NCBI GenBank assembly: GCA_013350335.1
Contig: CM023541.1
Coordinates: 38,990,739-39,054,738, forward strand
DNA length: 64,000 nt
Direction: 5' to 3'
Source: Chimonanthus salicifolius
Taxonomy: Eukaryota > Streptophyta > Magnoliopsida > Laurales > Calycanthaceae
Part shown: positions 12,096 through 25,300 of the stretch, piece after piece
Layout: each line of letters begins with the position of its first letter
Numbering within the stretch: the stretch's first letter is position 1
Notes under the pieces: generated by a model
What the model was told of the DNA's origin: nothing
The model's database searches: none
The model's input: the letters and a program-made list of their open reading frames with translations, nothing else
Translations under genes and position numbers: made by a program

Positions 12096-13044
12096 CAATG
12101 CCAGAAATACCATTCTCAGGATATTAACGGGAACCGATAATAACTGGATATTTTCAAAATCTCGGAGTTTTATCGGGAAAATCTCGTGGAAAATATAAAT
12201 ATTTAAAAAATAATAAAATAAATATAATAAATAAATATTTCAAATCTTGTAGTAGATTCAAATTATGTTCACCAGTTAAAATAGAAACTTTTTGTCTTTT
12301 TAGATTTATTTTCTTTTATGAATTAAAGTAGTTTTTTTTTAATTTATTTGTTTAGATGTTTTCTTTTACTTTTCATTAATTTGATTTTTTATGAGACTTT
12401 AACTATTTAATTAAACCATTCAAATACTCCATTTTATTGTAAAAATCTAGCGGTTATTGAAGTTAAATAAATGTGATTTTTAATAAATGAATAGATGGTT
12501 TTTAATATTAGTTTTTATATGTTTATTTTTTATAATGAAAAAGTTAGTTTGTCATTTAAAATGGCGAGGACAAGCCCCAAGAAAAATACAGAAGAAGAGG
12601 AAAGTTAAAAAAAAAACACAGTCTCAGCCTCACTTAACTCTTGTTTAATGGGTATAAAGGGCACTGTAACTCCCACTGTCCCACATCGAAAAGTCTCAAT
12701 TTTTTTGACACCAGTTCCGTCTATAAACTTGGGAACGTGATATAGAAAACCACACACCCATTACCGCCTTTGCAGCTGGGGGTTTGTGGCTGGCCTGTTC
12801 GAGTTGGCCCATTAAAAAGAAAAAATTTTAAGTCATGATTCGTGACATTGGGGTTTTTCGTATGGCCGTTAAAAACATGTTTTTTAACGCGAGATTTTTC
12901 TCTCTCACGTTAATAACGCGTTTTTAAAGGTAAGTTAACGTTAAAAACGTTAGACAAGAAAAATTGCCGTTTTTAACGTGAAAACAGTATTTTCACGTTA
13001 AAAACGTGGTAAATTTCAAATTTTCGGCGATATTTGTTACTTTG
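12096..13044. mobile_element. hAT-type non-autonomous element (family of 13682-14030)
   Basis: The left end CAATGCCAGAAATACC and the reverse complement of the right end (CAAAGTAACAAATATCG) form imperfect terminal inverted repeats. Flanks CTTGTGAC (12088-12095) and CGTGCGAC (13045-13052) match at 6 of 8 bases, fitting an old 8-bp hAT duplication. The ends and interior (GATATTAACGGGAA, AACGTGGTAAATTT) resemble the smaller element at 13682-14030. It has no transposase. It splits L1 ORF1 from downstream L1 sequence, and contains the candidate snRNA-type promoter at 12678. Confidence 0.6.
12678..12830 (+). promoter_or_regulatory. Candidate plant snRNA-type promoter (USE + TATA) with downstream hairpin
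   Basis: GTCCCACATCG at 12678-12688 matches the plant snRNA upstream sequence element RTCCCACATCG. TATAAA follows at 12722-12727, 33 bp later, the spacing of Pol II rather than Pol III snRNA genes. Downstream, CCACACACCC can pair with GGGTTTGTGG to form a stem around 12750-12790, followed by a GGCC-rich segment and an A-rich end. I recognise no known snRNA. A similar CCCACAT word also occurs in TRIM LTR ends, so a chance or TRIM-derived match is possible. Confidence 0.3.
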
Positions 13045-13319
13045 CGTGCGACAGGGAGGGTCCACGATTTCCTTTGTTGCCGGTTGACTCTGCCGACATT
13101 TCTTTCCAATCAACCTCACCAGGAGCTACTGGAACAACGCCATCTTTCGCCTTGTCTTCCACGTATGCCATTTTTCTGATTTGAACTATATATGAGCCAT
13201 TCGACACCCTCAACTAGCATTCTCATGGTAGAGAGATCCCCCCTTTCTAGATTATCCCTATCAAGTTCTAATACCCTTTTCAATTTTCCCCTAAACTCCA
13301 AGACGGACGTATGATTCCA

Positions 13320-14772
13320 CAGTGTTTTGAAAACCGAACCGGACTGCAGTTTGGATACACTGTTCAAGTGAGTTATCAAAACGTCCGAACGAAAAACCCC
13401 TAAAAACTCTTTTCGGCCTGCGGTTCTACTGGGGTTTAAATCAAACCGTGACTCACGAACCTCGGTTGAAAACTTGGGAAGAAAAAGAAAGAAATCTCAC
13501 TTTCTCACTAACCAGAGGAATCTTGGAGTGGCTTTCATTCTCCATCCATTTCTGAGTGCGTCCAACAATCGGAGACTCAGAGTCTGTTCGTCACTTTCTC
13601 TTCGCTGATTCATTCCTTTCTCCCTTCTTCTCATTTGGCTTCTATTTGGCAGTTTTAGGGTTAGGGATGCAACATTGCATCCATTGTGACAAATACCGTT
13701 CTCGGGATATTAACAATAATTGGTAATATCGGGATCTTTTTAAATTCTCGGATTTTTACTGGGAATTTAACGGGAAAATCACGGAAATTATAATATTTAA
13801 AAATAATAAAAATAGAATAAATAAAAATATTAATAAAATAAAAATGGAATAAGGAATTTATCGGGAATTTATCGCGATATTACCATTTATCGCTTATTTA
13901 ACGTGATTTTATCGGGAATTTACCGGAAATTTATCGCTGTGGCGATACAAATGCATTTTTAACGTGGTAATGGTATTTTGCCGATAAAAACGTGGTAAAT
14001 TTGAAAATACCGCTGATATTTGTGACAATGATTGCAACGTATGGAGTTAGGGTTAGGAAGGTCTTAAACAATCCCTTTTATATTAAAAGTTTATTTTTTC
14101 TTGATTTCTTTTATATTTATCTTTCTTTTTAATAATGTTTAACGTCTTTTATGCCTGTTTTGCTCATTTTTTCTCCATTTAGTTGTTAGTATTTTTTTTA
14201 AAAAGAATAATAAAATATAAAAATAACAACTTAATAGAAATCAAGTTAGATGTCAATACAATGTTTTACAAGTAAAATAAATAATATTCATAATAAAAGA
14301 TTTTTTTTGAATTTTTGAATTTTTTTAAATGTTTAAATTTTTTATGATTAAAATGTATATTGACAAAGCATTATATTTTTATATTAATAACATGATAATA
14401 TTGTTAAACAAATACGAAGTAAGATTTTTTGTTCATTTCCACAAAGCATGTTTAAGTTGAGTGAGTTTTAAAACTTTAAACATTGTTTTAAGAATTGTGA
14501 TTATTCTTTTTAGTATTTGTAATTGTGTTAGTGGGAAAAAATATTTGTTATGAAAATATAATCTTATCTTTTATTATGTGTTTTATATTTTATATTTTAT
14601 CTATTAATTTATTTTATATTTATTTAATAGTTAATAATTTAATATTATTTATAATATTATATTAATGGCACAGGTTTGACTGAGTTTGACTACGGTTCAA
14701 CCCGTTTGAACCTTATTTAACTCAACTTTTGCCTAGGACGGTTCAACAGATGGGCCTGCTTTTAAAACATTG
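13320..14772. mobile_element. hAT-type non-autonomous element with perfect 8-bp TSD
   Basis: The left end is CAGTGTTTTGAAAACCGAAC; the reverse complement of the right end is CAATGTTTTAAAAGCAGGCC. Both flanks are TGATTCCA (13312-13319 and 14773-14780). These ends match a widespread plant hAT MITE type. The 1.45-kb interior is non-coding and AT-rich on the right. It carries a second element at 13682-14030. A truncated relative of its right end occurs near 39420-39524. Confidence 0.85.
13682..14030. mobile_element. 349-bp hAT MITE nested in the previous element
   Basis: The ends are CATTGTGACAAATACCG and, reverse-complemented, CATTGTCACAAATATCAG. Flanks ATTGCATC (13674-13681) and ATTGCAAC (14031-14038) differ at one base of eight. 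It shares ends and interior words with 12096-13044. Confidence 0.8.
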
Positions 14773-15397
14773 TGATTCCATACTACAAGGGGAAACTCGA
14801 AGCAATGAACCCAGGTCCATTGCACAAATGAATAGCAGTTTGAGCTCCAAATTTCTATAGACTTGAAGAACCTTTGCCAATCAGAATCCAAAGTCTAATT
14901 TCGAGTTTTCCCTTCATCCTGAGCGGTGATGAAAACCAACCCCTTCCTAGCCACCTCACGTTAGAGCTCAATGCCCCTTTTTCCTAAAAGTCTCACCTCC
15001 AAATAAATCCGTTAAGTTAGTATGTTCAGAACAAAAGACCTTTGAGCATTCAAAATTCATTGTTTTGACCTCTACATAAATGTGGCCTAGTAGTATTAGT
15101 TCTAGATCCCTTATTGAAGGAAATTATGCCTTACACTGTTATTCCATTATGTGCTTGTTCCAAGCTAGGATGGAGTTGTAGGGTTTTGGGCATAACATAG
15201 GTAGTAGTTCGAAGTAATACAACTTGCCAACCCCCAAATATGTATTCTACTTGTACTTCAAACCTAATGCTCATATGGTTGTCTGTTATTTCCTTCTTGA
15301 GTTGCCTACCTTCCATCCAATGGTTTTTCACATTATGAAATTTGGGAATTTATTGATGGATTGATTTTAATGATGATACTTCATTTGCATAGGTTAT

Positions 15398-15860
15398 AAA
15401 TGAGGTAGTACTGAGTATCTGGAAAGACTATGGGCAAGGTCCATTTGTCATAGAAGGGGACTCGACAAGTGCTATTAAATGGGCTAAGGGACTCAAGAGA
15501 CCCCCATGGAAGCTGATTACCATAGCGAGGGAGATTAGGGGTCTATCCTCGGGATTGGACGTCTCCTTCGTCCAAGTGAGTCGCACAACAAATGGGGTTG
15601 TGGATTTTTTTTGCCAAATTTGGAGTCAACAACTCAGACTCCGGGGTTTTCTTCCTTTGAGCTTGGTGAGACTTGATCAGGGCCCTTGTATTGTATCTCT
15701 TTTGGGGGGGATTATTGCTTTTGTTTTATGTTATTCTCCTTTTTAGTTGTTTTTCTTTGGTGACCGGTCTAACTCTTTTAGTCCTCTCTTCTATGTTGTT
15801 ATGTTTTTGTACTTGTTTTCTTTTAATGAAATCTTTTTTGTTACTGCTCAAAAAAAAAAA
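15398..15860 (+). mobile_element. 5'-truncated L1 LINE with TSD
   Basis: The translation reads EVVLSIWKDYGQGPFVIEGD, then STSAIKWAKGLKRPPWKLIT and VSFVQVSRTTNGVVDF, the RNase H-like C-terminus of plant L1 ORF2. It ends GTTACTGCTC followed by a poly(A) tail. Flanks repeat AGGTTAT (15391-15397 and 15861-15867). Confidence 0.9.
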
Positions 15861-15867
15861 AGGTTAT

Positions 15868-16328
15868 CTTATTTCCACCTCTTTTTACCTCCAATTAATG
15901 ATGCTTTTGTTTATTGACTTTTTATGTGAAGACTTGATGCCATGTTACTGAGTTGCATATTTTGCAACTGACTTTTAGACCCTGAATTCCTAAATTTTGG
16001 TACTTCATGTATCTATCTCAATTCTTTCATATGGCTACATGAACAAATTACTATTATTATTTCTACTGCTGCTGCTGCTTCTGTTCTTTAAATGACAAAA
16101 CAAATTTTATTTACGGATACATTATGATATAGTAAGTTAATATTTGATCCTGATATGCATCTCATTAGATCATCGCAATCAGACATTTGAGCAATTGAAT
16201 TTCCAATCATGGTTAATGTGAAAATGATGCTAAATGTTATAAGTGATGTGAGAGTTATCATAACTGAATCAGCCCTACTAGTTTTTGCTTCAATTCGATG
16301 TCTTCAATTGTGATGATTTTATCTACAG
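15868..16328 (+). other. Probable intron sequence upstream of the first visible FBX2-like exon
   Basis: No coding signal. The stretch ends in a T-rich tract and CTACAG acceptor just before 16329, so transcription presumably starts further upstream. Confidence 0.5.
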
Positions 16329-19300
16329 ATTATTTCCTCTTAAAGATACTTTTTTTTTTCGAAGTGGTATGCAAAATGATGAAAATATTTTGATCACATC
16401 AAGTTGGGACCGCACCATTCAGCTATGGTGGAAGGTAATACTTACGATGCATTATGTTAACTAGGAACTTAGTGTCTACCAACCATGGTTTAAAAACTCA
16501 AAAAAACATGGGCAAGTTTGTCTGAGTTGACCACTCGATAGGATTTCGAGTCAAGTGAGTCAATCTTTTCACCGAGTTGAGTTCAAAAATTCAGCCGAGT
16601 TACTTGATAAGATTTCTTGTTGAGTCCGAGTTTTGAGCTTTCGAACTATGCTACCAACCATAGGTCAAAGGCACACCTTGGTGCACCCTAAGGCACTAGA
16701 AGGGGGTTTGGCGCCTAGATGCGCCATGTACCACCTTATATGAAAGTGTTTTTTTCAATTTTTTCTTATTAGGTGTTAAAATGTAAATAGTAAAACATAA
16801 TTTCCTTCCAAAGTGTTAAAATGTAAATAAAAAATGTATCTTTTTACTTTTTTCCTATTAGTTATTAAAGTATAAACAACAAACCATTGTTTACATCTTA
16901 TATAAAAGTGCACATTTTCTTTTCATTCATTGTTGATAATATAATCATTAGAATGATGACCTTTTTTTTTATATATTTTGACTTGTTATTTCTTGATTTT
17001 ATATATGAGGCTTTTGTTATTAGCTTCTTATATTATGTAATTGTGCTTTTACATTTGATGCATTTTCTTTATAGTATATATCTTGCATTGTTAAGTTGTA
17101 GTGAGTCGAAAAAAGCAATGCATTTGTCATTAATATCTTAGAGATAGTTACAAGCAATAATATTATATTTATATTGGTGCAAAAAATATACATAATTAAA
17201 TATAAAGAAAGATATTAATGCTTACAACTATTATTGAGATATCTCCTATTTTGCACCAATATAAATATAATATTATTGATAATATCTCCTAGTTGGAAGC
17301 AATAATATTATATTCATATTCCTTTACAAGTTTTGAACCCTATTCTTTAAAGAGACGACCCACCGGGCCCGCTCCCCTCCATATTCTCCACCATGCCTTT
17401 ACAAGTTGTGAGCCTGTCCTCTCTACATTATCTCCTAATTCCCAACCCCCTTTATCTCCTAGACCGTATTTAGCAGTCAAGACTTTGGCCCACAATGCTT
17501 CCCTTTCTTTCTCGAACCTCCAATTCCATTTACACAGAAGCACTTGATTCCTAATTTGAAGGGGATCTATTCCAAGGCCTCCTGATGTCTTAGATTTAGT
17601 GATGTTAGGCCAAGATACTAAGTGAACCTTCTATTTATCCTGCCTATTGCCCCATAGGAACCTCCTAAAGCTTTGCTCCAGTTTCCTCGATATACCTTTA
17701 GGCATCTGAAAAATGGACATGTAATAAATGGGAAGGTTCGCAAGTACATACCTAATGAGGGTAATCCTTCCGCCTAAAGATAAGTATGTCCACCCCATCC
17801 TTCTAAACTTTTCTCCACCTTTTCCACTACTGGGGCCCAAAATGATTTTGATCTCGGATTTTCAAACACTGGTAGACCTAAGTACCTGAAGGGCAGTGTT
17901 CCAATTGAGCAGCCTGCCAATTCCACCAATGGTCTTTCCAAACGTTCCTCTACGCCGATTCCTATGAGGGTGCTCTTTCCTAACCTGTTCAAAACATCTC
18001 AGTGTCGCTTTATAACCTAAAATTTCTTCCCTGATTGGTTCACAAGAAAAATATAGTGCCATCAACGAATTGTAGATGTGGCACTACTTGGCCCTGCTCT
18101 GAGACATGAAAACCTTTAATGAGACCTAGATCCCTAGCCTTTTCTATGAACTTGTTGAAATGCACCTCTTCTGATTTATCCTTCTGCTTGTCGATTGCGA
18201 GGGCAACAATGGTGAACGAAATGCAGAAAAACTAAATCACAGACAGGTCTTTTAGATATGACTACCAGGATGATGTGTCAAACAGAGTGGAATGGAATGT
18301 TGTGTTGCAATCATGAGAGGTGGACCAGGAAGTCAGAATTGAAGTTATCCTCTATGGGGCTGATGTGTAAATTTTAGAAATGCCAAATACTCATTTGCTT
18401 AGAACTACATGGATTTTAGCAATTCCAATCATTTGGTTGGATATTTGGGTCCCAAAGAAGCTCAAGAAGTACTTCAAGAGAGGAAACATGCGCTCTATAT
18501 GTTCACATATTTCAGCAATTGTGTACTTCACATGCATATTAGCAATTGTGTACTTGTCCTATTACCATTTTTTTCTTAATTGACTTGGGGGTTCCTTCAA
18601 CTGTAGGGCCATTCTCAACGTTGCTTCAAAGGTCATTGTAGCACAGTCACTTGTCTTGCAGACAAACTGCTGGGGGGTTGTAATGGAAAATTACTTGCAA
18701 GTGGAGGAGAAGATGGTACTGTTTGGCTTTGGTCTCTTACCTCAAGTGCTAAATGGGGTCACCAACTTTCAGTAGCTACCCTTTATGGGCATGAGAGAAG
18801 TGTGACATTGCTTTCAGTTGCTGGGTATGATGACTCTATTTCTACAATTATGTGAAGATCTAGTCTTCATTATTGATATCATACATTTTGCTTGTTGATT
18901 TGGGGAGATGCTTATATACAAGTAATGATACTATTAAATTGTGAATCAAACGAAAGAATCTGCACTTTGGACCCCATTTCTCATTTAGGTAGATTGGATT
19001 TTTTTTAAAAAAAAAAAAACCTAACCTTGTGAAGATGTTAACTTCAATTCAATATGTCTGGGCCATGAGAAATTCATGGGTTACTTTTGATCTAACGTTG
19101 GCTGCAAGTGGACACCAAAATTTTGCTCACTTATTATGTAATTTATTGTATTGTTGTTTCTATGTAGTGTTTTCTCTTTGTAACTACCACTAATGTAGCT
19201 AGTAGTTCTTACATGGACGCAAAGGGGAAAAACCTCCGAGTGGAATATTTTTTATGAGGAAATTAAATTATTGTCTTTTATTTTCTGACTTCTATTTTTT

Positions 19301-22300
19301 AGCTTTCTTTTGCTCCATGGCTGAAATACATATTTACTGAATATGCTGATTGATGCAGTGGAAATTGTGATCCACCATGAGATTGGCAGGTGACAATGAC
19401 AAATGAAACATTTTATGGTGAAGTCATGCAACAAGAAAAGGGAAGCATAAAAAACAAATATTAATTTAAATTCCATAAACTGAATTAATCAAATCTTCAT
19501 GAAATTACTCAAAAGAACTTATATCATAAACCTAAACCTGCTTTAGGTGATCTCAACCTAAAGCCATTTTAAATGGCCTCATTCTTCATCATCTAAGCAC
19601 TAAAACAGAATACATGGAATGTAACTTTAGTGGAATAGACGATAGTGAGGGTAACATGATAAAAATAGGAACCGACTTAGTTGCTAACTGTATTAAGTTT
19701 AGATATTTGGGCTCCATGGTAGAATCTCAAGGAGGTTTCAACCCCACAAGACATGCCACTTGGAAGAAATTGTGGCATGGAGCCTGGATGTCCTCCAAGC
19801 TATCAGTGCATTTCTGGTTCCAAATTCCCAAATTGACACCTTCACTCTTTCTAGGAAGCATTTTGCCTTTGCCAGATTTCGGGTAGGTAGGACACCTCAG
19901 CTTAAATCAGTGAATTCCATTCCATTAAAAGTTGGTGAGACCTGGACTGATTTGGGCATCAAGATTGAAGACAATAGGCCAACGACCCCCCCAAACCAAA
20001 GTTCCTCAGTATCGTTGCCCATGTTTTTCCAGCGACACTTGTATTTGTGGTGATGGCCAATTGTTTGATGATCGTACAAATGAGGTATTCAAAGATCTAA
20101 ACCTAGTCAAGTTGTTGCTAATGATGTCCCAACTAGCAATAGAGGAAACTCTACACTGATTGGCAGAGTCGTAGTGCAACGAGAGGGGGAAGCTGCAACT
20201 CGAAGCCTCTTCCTTCTTCAACTCTTGGGCTTCTGCCTCTTTCCAACGTAAACCTTTTACTTATTCGGGTAAGAATTCTATTTTCGAAATTTAAGTTGGT
20301 CCCTCAATTTTAAAGCCTTTTGCCCCCCTTCTGAATCCGGTCCTACCCAACTCCCAAAGCCCAGCCCAATCCAAGCCCAATTTCCAAAGCTCGGTCCAGT
20401 TATCAAAGCCTAGATTCTAAAGCTTGGACTAGTTAAGAAAGCCATGTTTCTTGCCCTATCCACGAGGCCATGACCTTAATTTGGATAAGCCCAAATCCAT
20501 GTCCCTAGGTCTGGGTCAAAGATGCCATTTTCTTCATCTCCACAGATGCCTGCATCATTGCCTCTTCTTCCTGGGGTCTTTAAATTTAATGTGGATGGGG
20601 CAGCTAGGGGTAAACCATGCCCAGTGGGTATAGGTGGGGTATTGTGTAGTCAGAGGGTACTTCCTTATTCTTCTTGATACGGTGGGGGTGAGAGATTTGA
20701 ATGAGGTTGAGCTTTTAGGAATTAAGAATGCGTTAGAGGTTTGGTCAAGTTTTGGTCAAAGGAAACAAATTGTGGAGGGAGACTCTGCAAAATGCAATCA
20801 AGTGGGCATTCAGAAGGAAACATCTGCCTTGGAAACTTATACCTATGGTGAGGAAGGTCTAGGAGATGTGCACCACTTTGGATGTTTCGTTCGAGCATAT
20901 CCAATGGTTGGCAAACAGTTTAGTGGGATCCCTAGCAAAAATTGGGGTGGACAGGGGTCATGGCGTACTTTTTGTTTACTGATTTCTCTCTTGAGGTGTA
21001 TAGGGGTCATGTTGTATTTCTTATTGTTTTCTCGGGGTTCTATTTTTTTTTGTCTCTCTTTTTTGGTACAAGTCTCTTATACCTTGTAGTGTAGTTTTTG
21101 ACTTTTTGCTCTTTTTATTAATAATTTTTTTTCTGTTACTTCTAAAAAAAAAAAAAAAGCTCTCAATATTTTTGTCTACATATTTTCTTCATAGGGGGAA
21201 GGGGTGTAGGAGGCAATGTAGCAAATTTGTTAGATTTTTTTTGTAACGACCCGTCCCGTTAGCACAATATTGTCCGCTTTGGGCCTACACACGGACCCGC
21301 ACGGCTTTGCTTTGGCGAGCCAACCCACTATTGCTCCCACAAGGCCTTGTCTGGGTATCAGAGTACACAACGGCACAATATTGTCCTCTTTGGGCCCTCG
21401 GGTAGAGCCTCGCTCCATACCCGGCAACCCTCAAGGTTTTGTTCCTAGCACATGACCCATACATGCCCATTCTCTCCTAGGAGGTCTTGTGCTAGAAGGA
21501 GGAAGGCTACTACTTATATACCAGAGAATTTCCAATGCCACTAGCAATGTGGGACTTTTTGAGGCAGGGTATTACATTTTTTTTTTCATGTTTCTTTAAA
21601 ATCAAAACATGCCCTTAATATTTTAGCAGGAAAATATTTAATCTTACACCATGGCTAAATATTTTAAAAGGAAAAAAAAAATTAATCGTGTGAATATTGC
21701 GAGATATTTTACACTATTACCAAATATACACAAATCCTCCAAAATCTGTCATAGCAGCCATTGTGGGTCCACAAAGGCATTATTGTTAAGTTATATACAT
21801 TTCAATTACACAACTTGGGCCATTATGCCATGCATTTAACATTTCTATATTACCTTAGTTCTTCAAAGATAGAACTCTGATTAAGATTCATATCCCACCT
21901 CAAAAGGTTAATTTTTAAAAACATGAAGTGCTACTCATATTAGAAGTTGTACTACCAAACATAAGCAAATACTCCAAAATCTGTAGAAGCAGCCATTGTG
22001 AGTCAACAAAGGCATTCATATTATGTACATTTCAATTACACAACTTGGGCCATTATGTCTTGCATTTACAATTTCCATAGTGCCTCAGACACATGTTTGA
22101 TTAAGATGCATAACTGGTTTTGAAAGATCAAACATTTAAAGACATGAAGTGATACTCATATGAATAGTTGTATTTTTATTCGTGTATTGATTGTTGTAAG
22201 TAGCAAATAGAAATAATGAAATGATTCTGGAGTTATTGTAGACAATGCAACAAACTTGCTGCCATTTGTTAATGACTCTCCTATTCATTGTTTGCTTTAT

Positions 22301-25300
22301 TTTTTGCTCTCTTGGTAACAAACTTGCTCTCATTTGTTAACAACAATCTATTCATTATTTGCTTTGTTTGTTGCTGTACTCCTATTCATTATTTGCTTTA
22401 TTTGCTGACACTACTACTACTACTGATACTGCTACCGCTGCGGCTGCTACTACTACTAGTACTTTTGCTGCTTCTGCTGCTACTGCTACTACTTTTCCTT
22501 TTGCCAGCTTCAGCTGCTACTAAAACTACTGCTGCTGCTGCTGCTGCTGCTACTGTTATTGTTGTTATTATTATTATTGGGTCTACTTCCACTACTGCTG
22601 CTGCTGCTGCTATTGTCATTGTTATTATTATTATTATTATTATTGGGTCTACTGCTGTCTACTGCAGCAGCATTTTTTTCCTGGGCCCTTGTGCTTGTAT
22701 GATTTATAGCACATCCTAGCACTGAAGATTTGAAGTACATGTTGACTATTTTATTATGTCCTTTGGAGAGTTGCATTACAGTCGAGTCTCTATAATGTTA
22801 TTACTGTATTGTTTACTGTCAGATCATATCTGAATTAATTTATGTCATGAATTTGTTAATGTTCTATCCAGGCACAATCCTTCTCTTTTGATTAGTGTTT
22901 CAAGAGATGCAAAGGTATACGACAATCCCCTTAATGCAGTTTCATCGTGTGCTTTGTAGAATCTATTGCACTATCATATCCTGTATTTGATGGGGAGTCC
23001 GTTTTGCTTATATTTCTGTACTGTTTATTAAATAAAATCCAACTCATTGCTTTCATAATTAACAGAATATATGCATTCCTTTATACGGTCAAAATTAAAA
23101 AAAGGCCAATCTACAAAAGATCTCAATGAGGTTCTTGACACTTGCTCCCACACAAGTGAACTCTCCCTATCCACCCAATGTGTTGCAAAAAATGTCCACC
23201 GGACTATTTGTTGATTTTCAGACATGCTGAGAACTAGTGTTCGATGAACTTATTCTCTTCACTATCATGCACAATCTCCATGGTTCCCTCCCTTTACCTA
23301 TGATCCATTTGATTACATTGAGAAGTCTCATAAATAATGATTGCATTGGAACTTGGATATGAAAATTTCTAATGCCTCCCGAATCACCTAAATTTTTTCC
23401 TCAATGGATTCATTTCCTCCAAATCGACTTGAGAAAAGAGGTTTGGTATTACCTTGGTTGTCATGTGACACTCCACCGACCCTTGCTACTCTTAGTTAGC
23501 CCCTTGTTGTTCCATCCACATTGAACTTAAAACCTTTATGCAGTTTTGTCCATCTTTATTTCATCATCTTCTTTCCCATTCCCATTCCACCACAAAAGCA
23601 TGCATACCAAGCCTTAATTAAATCTAATATCAGCATTCCATAGAATTCCTTTCTTCCCATGACACCATTTGCTTAGCCTTGTTATAGCCAACTGAAATAC
23701 CTTCTGCTTCCATTTATTTACCTTCAATTATCTTAGCTTTACATAACTTCCAAACCAACCAAAGTAGTGGGACTCAGATTGTCATCCACATAAACTTAAC
23801 CCTTCCTCTTGAAGGGTTTCCTTCCCAACTGGATATCATGCCTCCTTGAGTCTTACCCGGAACATAAGCACATCCATTCGGTGCTAATAATTTTGGTTTT
23901 GTTCCCATCCTTGAAATAGTGAACATAATTTTTCATTTTGTGGATTGTCAAATTTTATTTACTTGAAATTTATGTCAACAATTAATAACTAAACAACTCT
24001 CTCAAAAAATATATATATATATGTATTAATGTTTGAACAATTCATTATAGTTTCGACCATTAACAAAGCCAGTAGTCCATCTCTCATGGGCTTAGCTCTT
24101 TCACTTATACTTCTCCACAGGCAAATTAAAATATTCATCACCATCAACGTAATCCTTCCATTTTGGAGATAGATTTCCAAGTTGTATTTTTGATGCAATT
24201 CAAGTTAATTTATATGGGCCTAGACATGAATGGGCCATCGACACAATATGGTCCTCATCTAATAGGCACAGTAGTTGTTCATCAACTTTTCCTTTTAACC
24301 CTCTATCCAAAATATTTTCTAAATCACTTTAAGATCCATAATGTTTAATTTCTCTAATTATGTAATTTGAGAAATAGAAGTAATCTGTAAACAAAATATT
24401 GGAAGCAGAAGTAAAATCAGCTTTGAATAAAATGAAGGAAGGTAGAACATTAGGATCGGATGAAATCCCTATGGAAGTATGGATCATATTGGGTGAAAAT
24501 AGAATTAGATGGTTAACTATATTGTTTAACAAAATCATGGATTCAAATAAGATGCCTAACAAATGGTGAAAAAGTAAAATGGTCCCATTCAATAAGAATA
24601 GAGGAGATCAAAATTGTGCCAATTATCGAGATATTAATGTTATGAGCCATAACATGAAATTTTGGGAAAGAATAATATAATAGAGGCTAAGACAAGAATT
24701 AAATTTCTCGACGAATCAGTTGGTTTTATGCCAAGTAGGTCAACAAGGAAGCCATTTTTGTTTTGAGACAACTTATGGAAAAGTTCATTGAGAAAAGAAA
24801 AGAGTTTCATGGACTCATTGTATAGTTGAAAAAGGCCTATGATAGGGTGCCAAGTAGGCCTAACAATGGGTCAGGTTTGGATTGAGTGTTATTCGGGTTT
24901 GGGACTTGTTAAACAGGTTACGGTTCGGGTCTATTTTGGGTTTGGTTCGCGTGAGGTTTACACATTTACGTGGCTAAGGAAACTTTTTAGAGAGACAAAC
25001 CAAGACTACCCCTATATGGGTGTAGGCCTCATATGGTTGCATATGTTGTATATAAACGTGGCAATAATTGGATTACTTAAGCGTAGCCATTAATTTTTAA
25101 CTGTAGATCGGGTCAAGTCGGGTCATGTAACGCCTTAGTCCACCCAGTACAATATTGTCCACTTTGGGCCCATAGTCGGGCCCACATGGCTTTGCTCTTG
25201 AGGATCCCACCGAAGAGGAGCCCACAAAACGCGTTGTGCTAGATGGAAGAGGACTCCAAGCTTATATACCTAGGGGATACATTGCATGTTGGCGATATGG

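Larger units (their letters stand above)
13053..15000 (-). mobile_element. L1 LINE ORF1-like (DUF4283-like) remnant, split by a hAT element
   Basis: Reading minus strand from about 15000: KARKGLVFIT-like frames, then QRFFKSIEIWSSNCYSFVQW and CFEFPLVVWNHTSVLEFRGK, crossing the insertion at 14772-13320 without loss, then RVLELDRDNLERGDLSTMRM and LVEGVEWL. This resembles the nucleic-acid-binding ORF1 protein of plant L1 elements (FPLxxW pattern). With the endonuclease piece at 11415 and the C-terminal pieces at 9171 it outlines an old antisense L1 that has lost its RT. Confidence 0.6.

Noticed and set aside
13116..13379. Single 87-residue minus-strand frame as an independent gene
   Set aside because: Its start lies in the hAT element, while the body continues L1 ORF1-like sequence across the insertion at 13320-14772.
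19760..20053. 97-residue open frame with TPQLKSVNSIPLKVGETW
   Set aside because: It looks protein-like but matches no family I know, has no splice context, and lies between LINE fragments; too weak to call a gene.
22288..22719. 143-residue open frame rich in leucine and alanine runs
   Set aside because: It is the translation of CTA/CTG/ATT microsatellites; other frames in the same region give poly-Ser or poly-Asn equally well.
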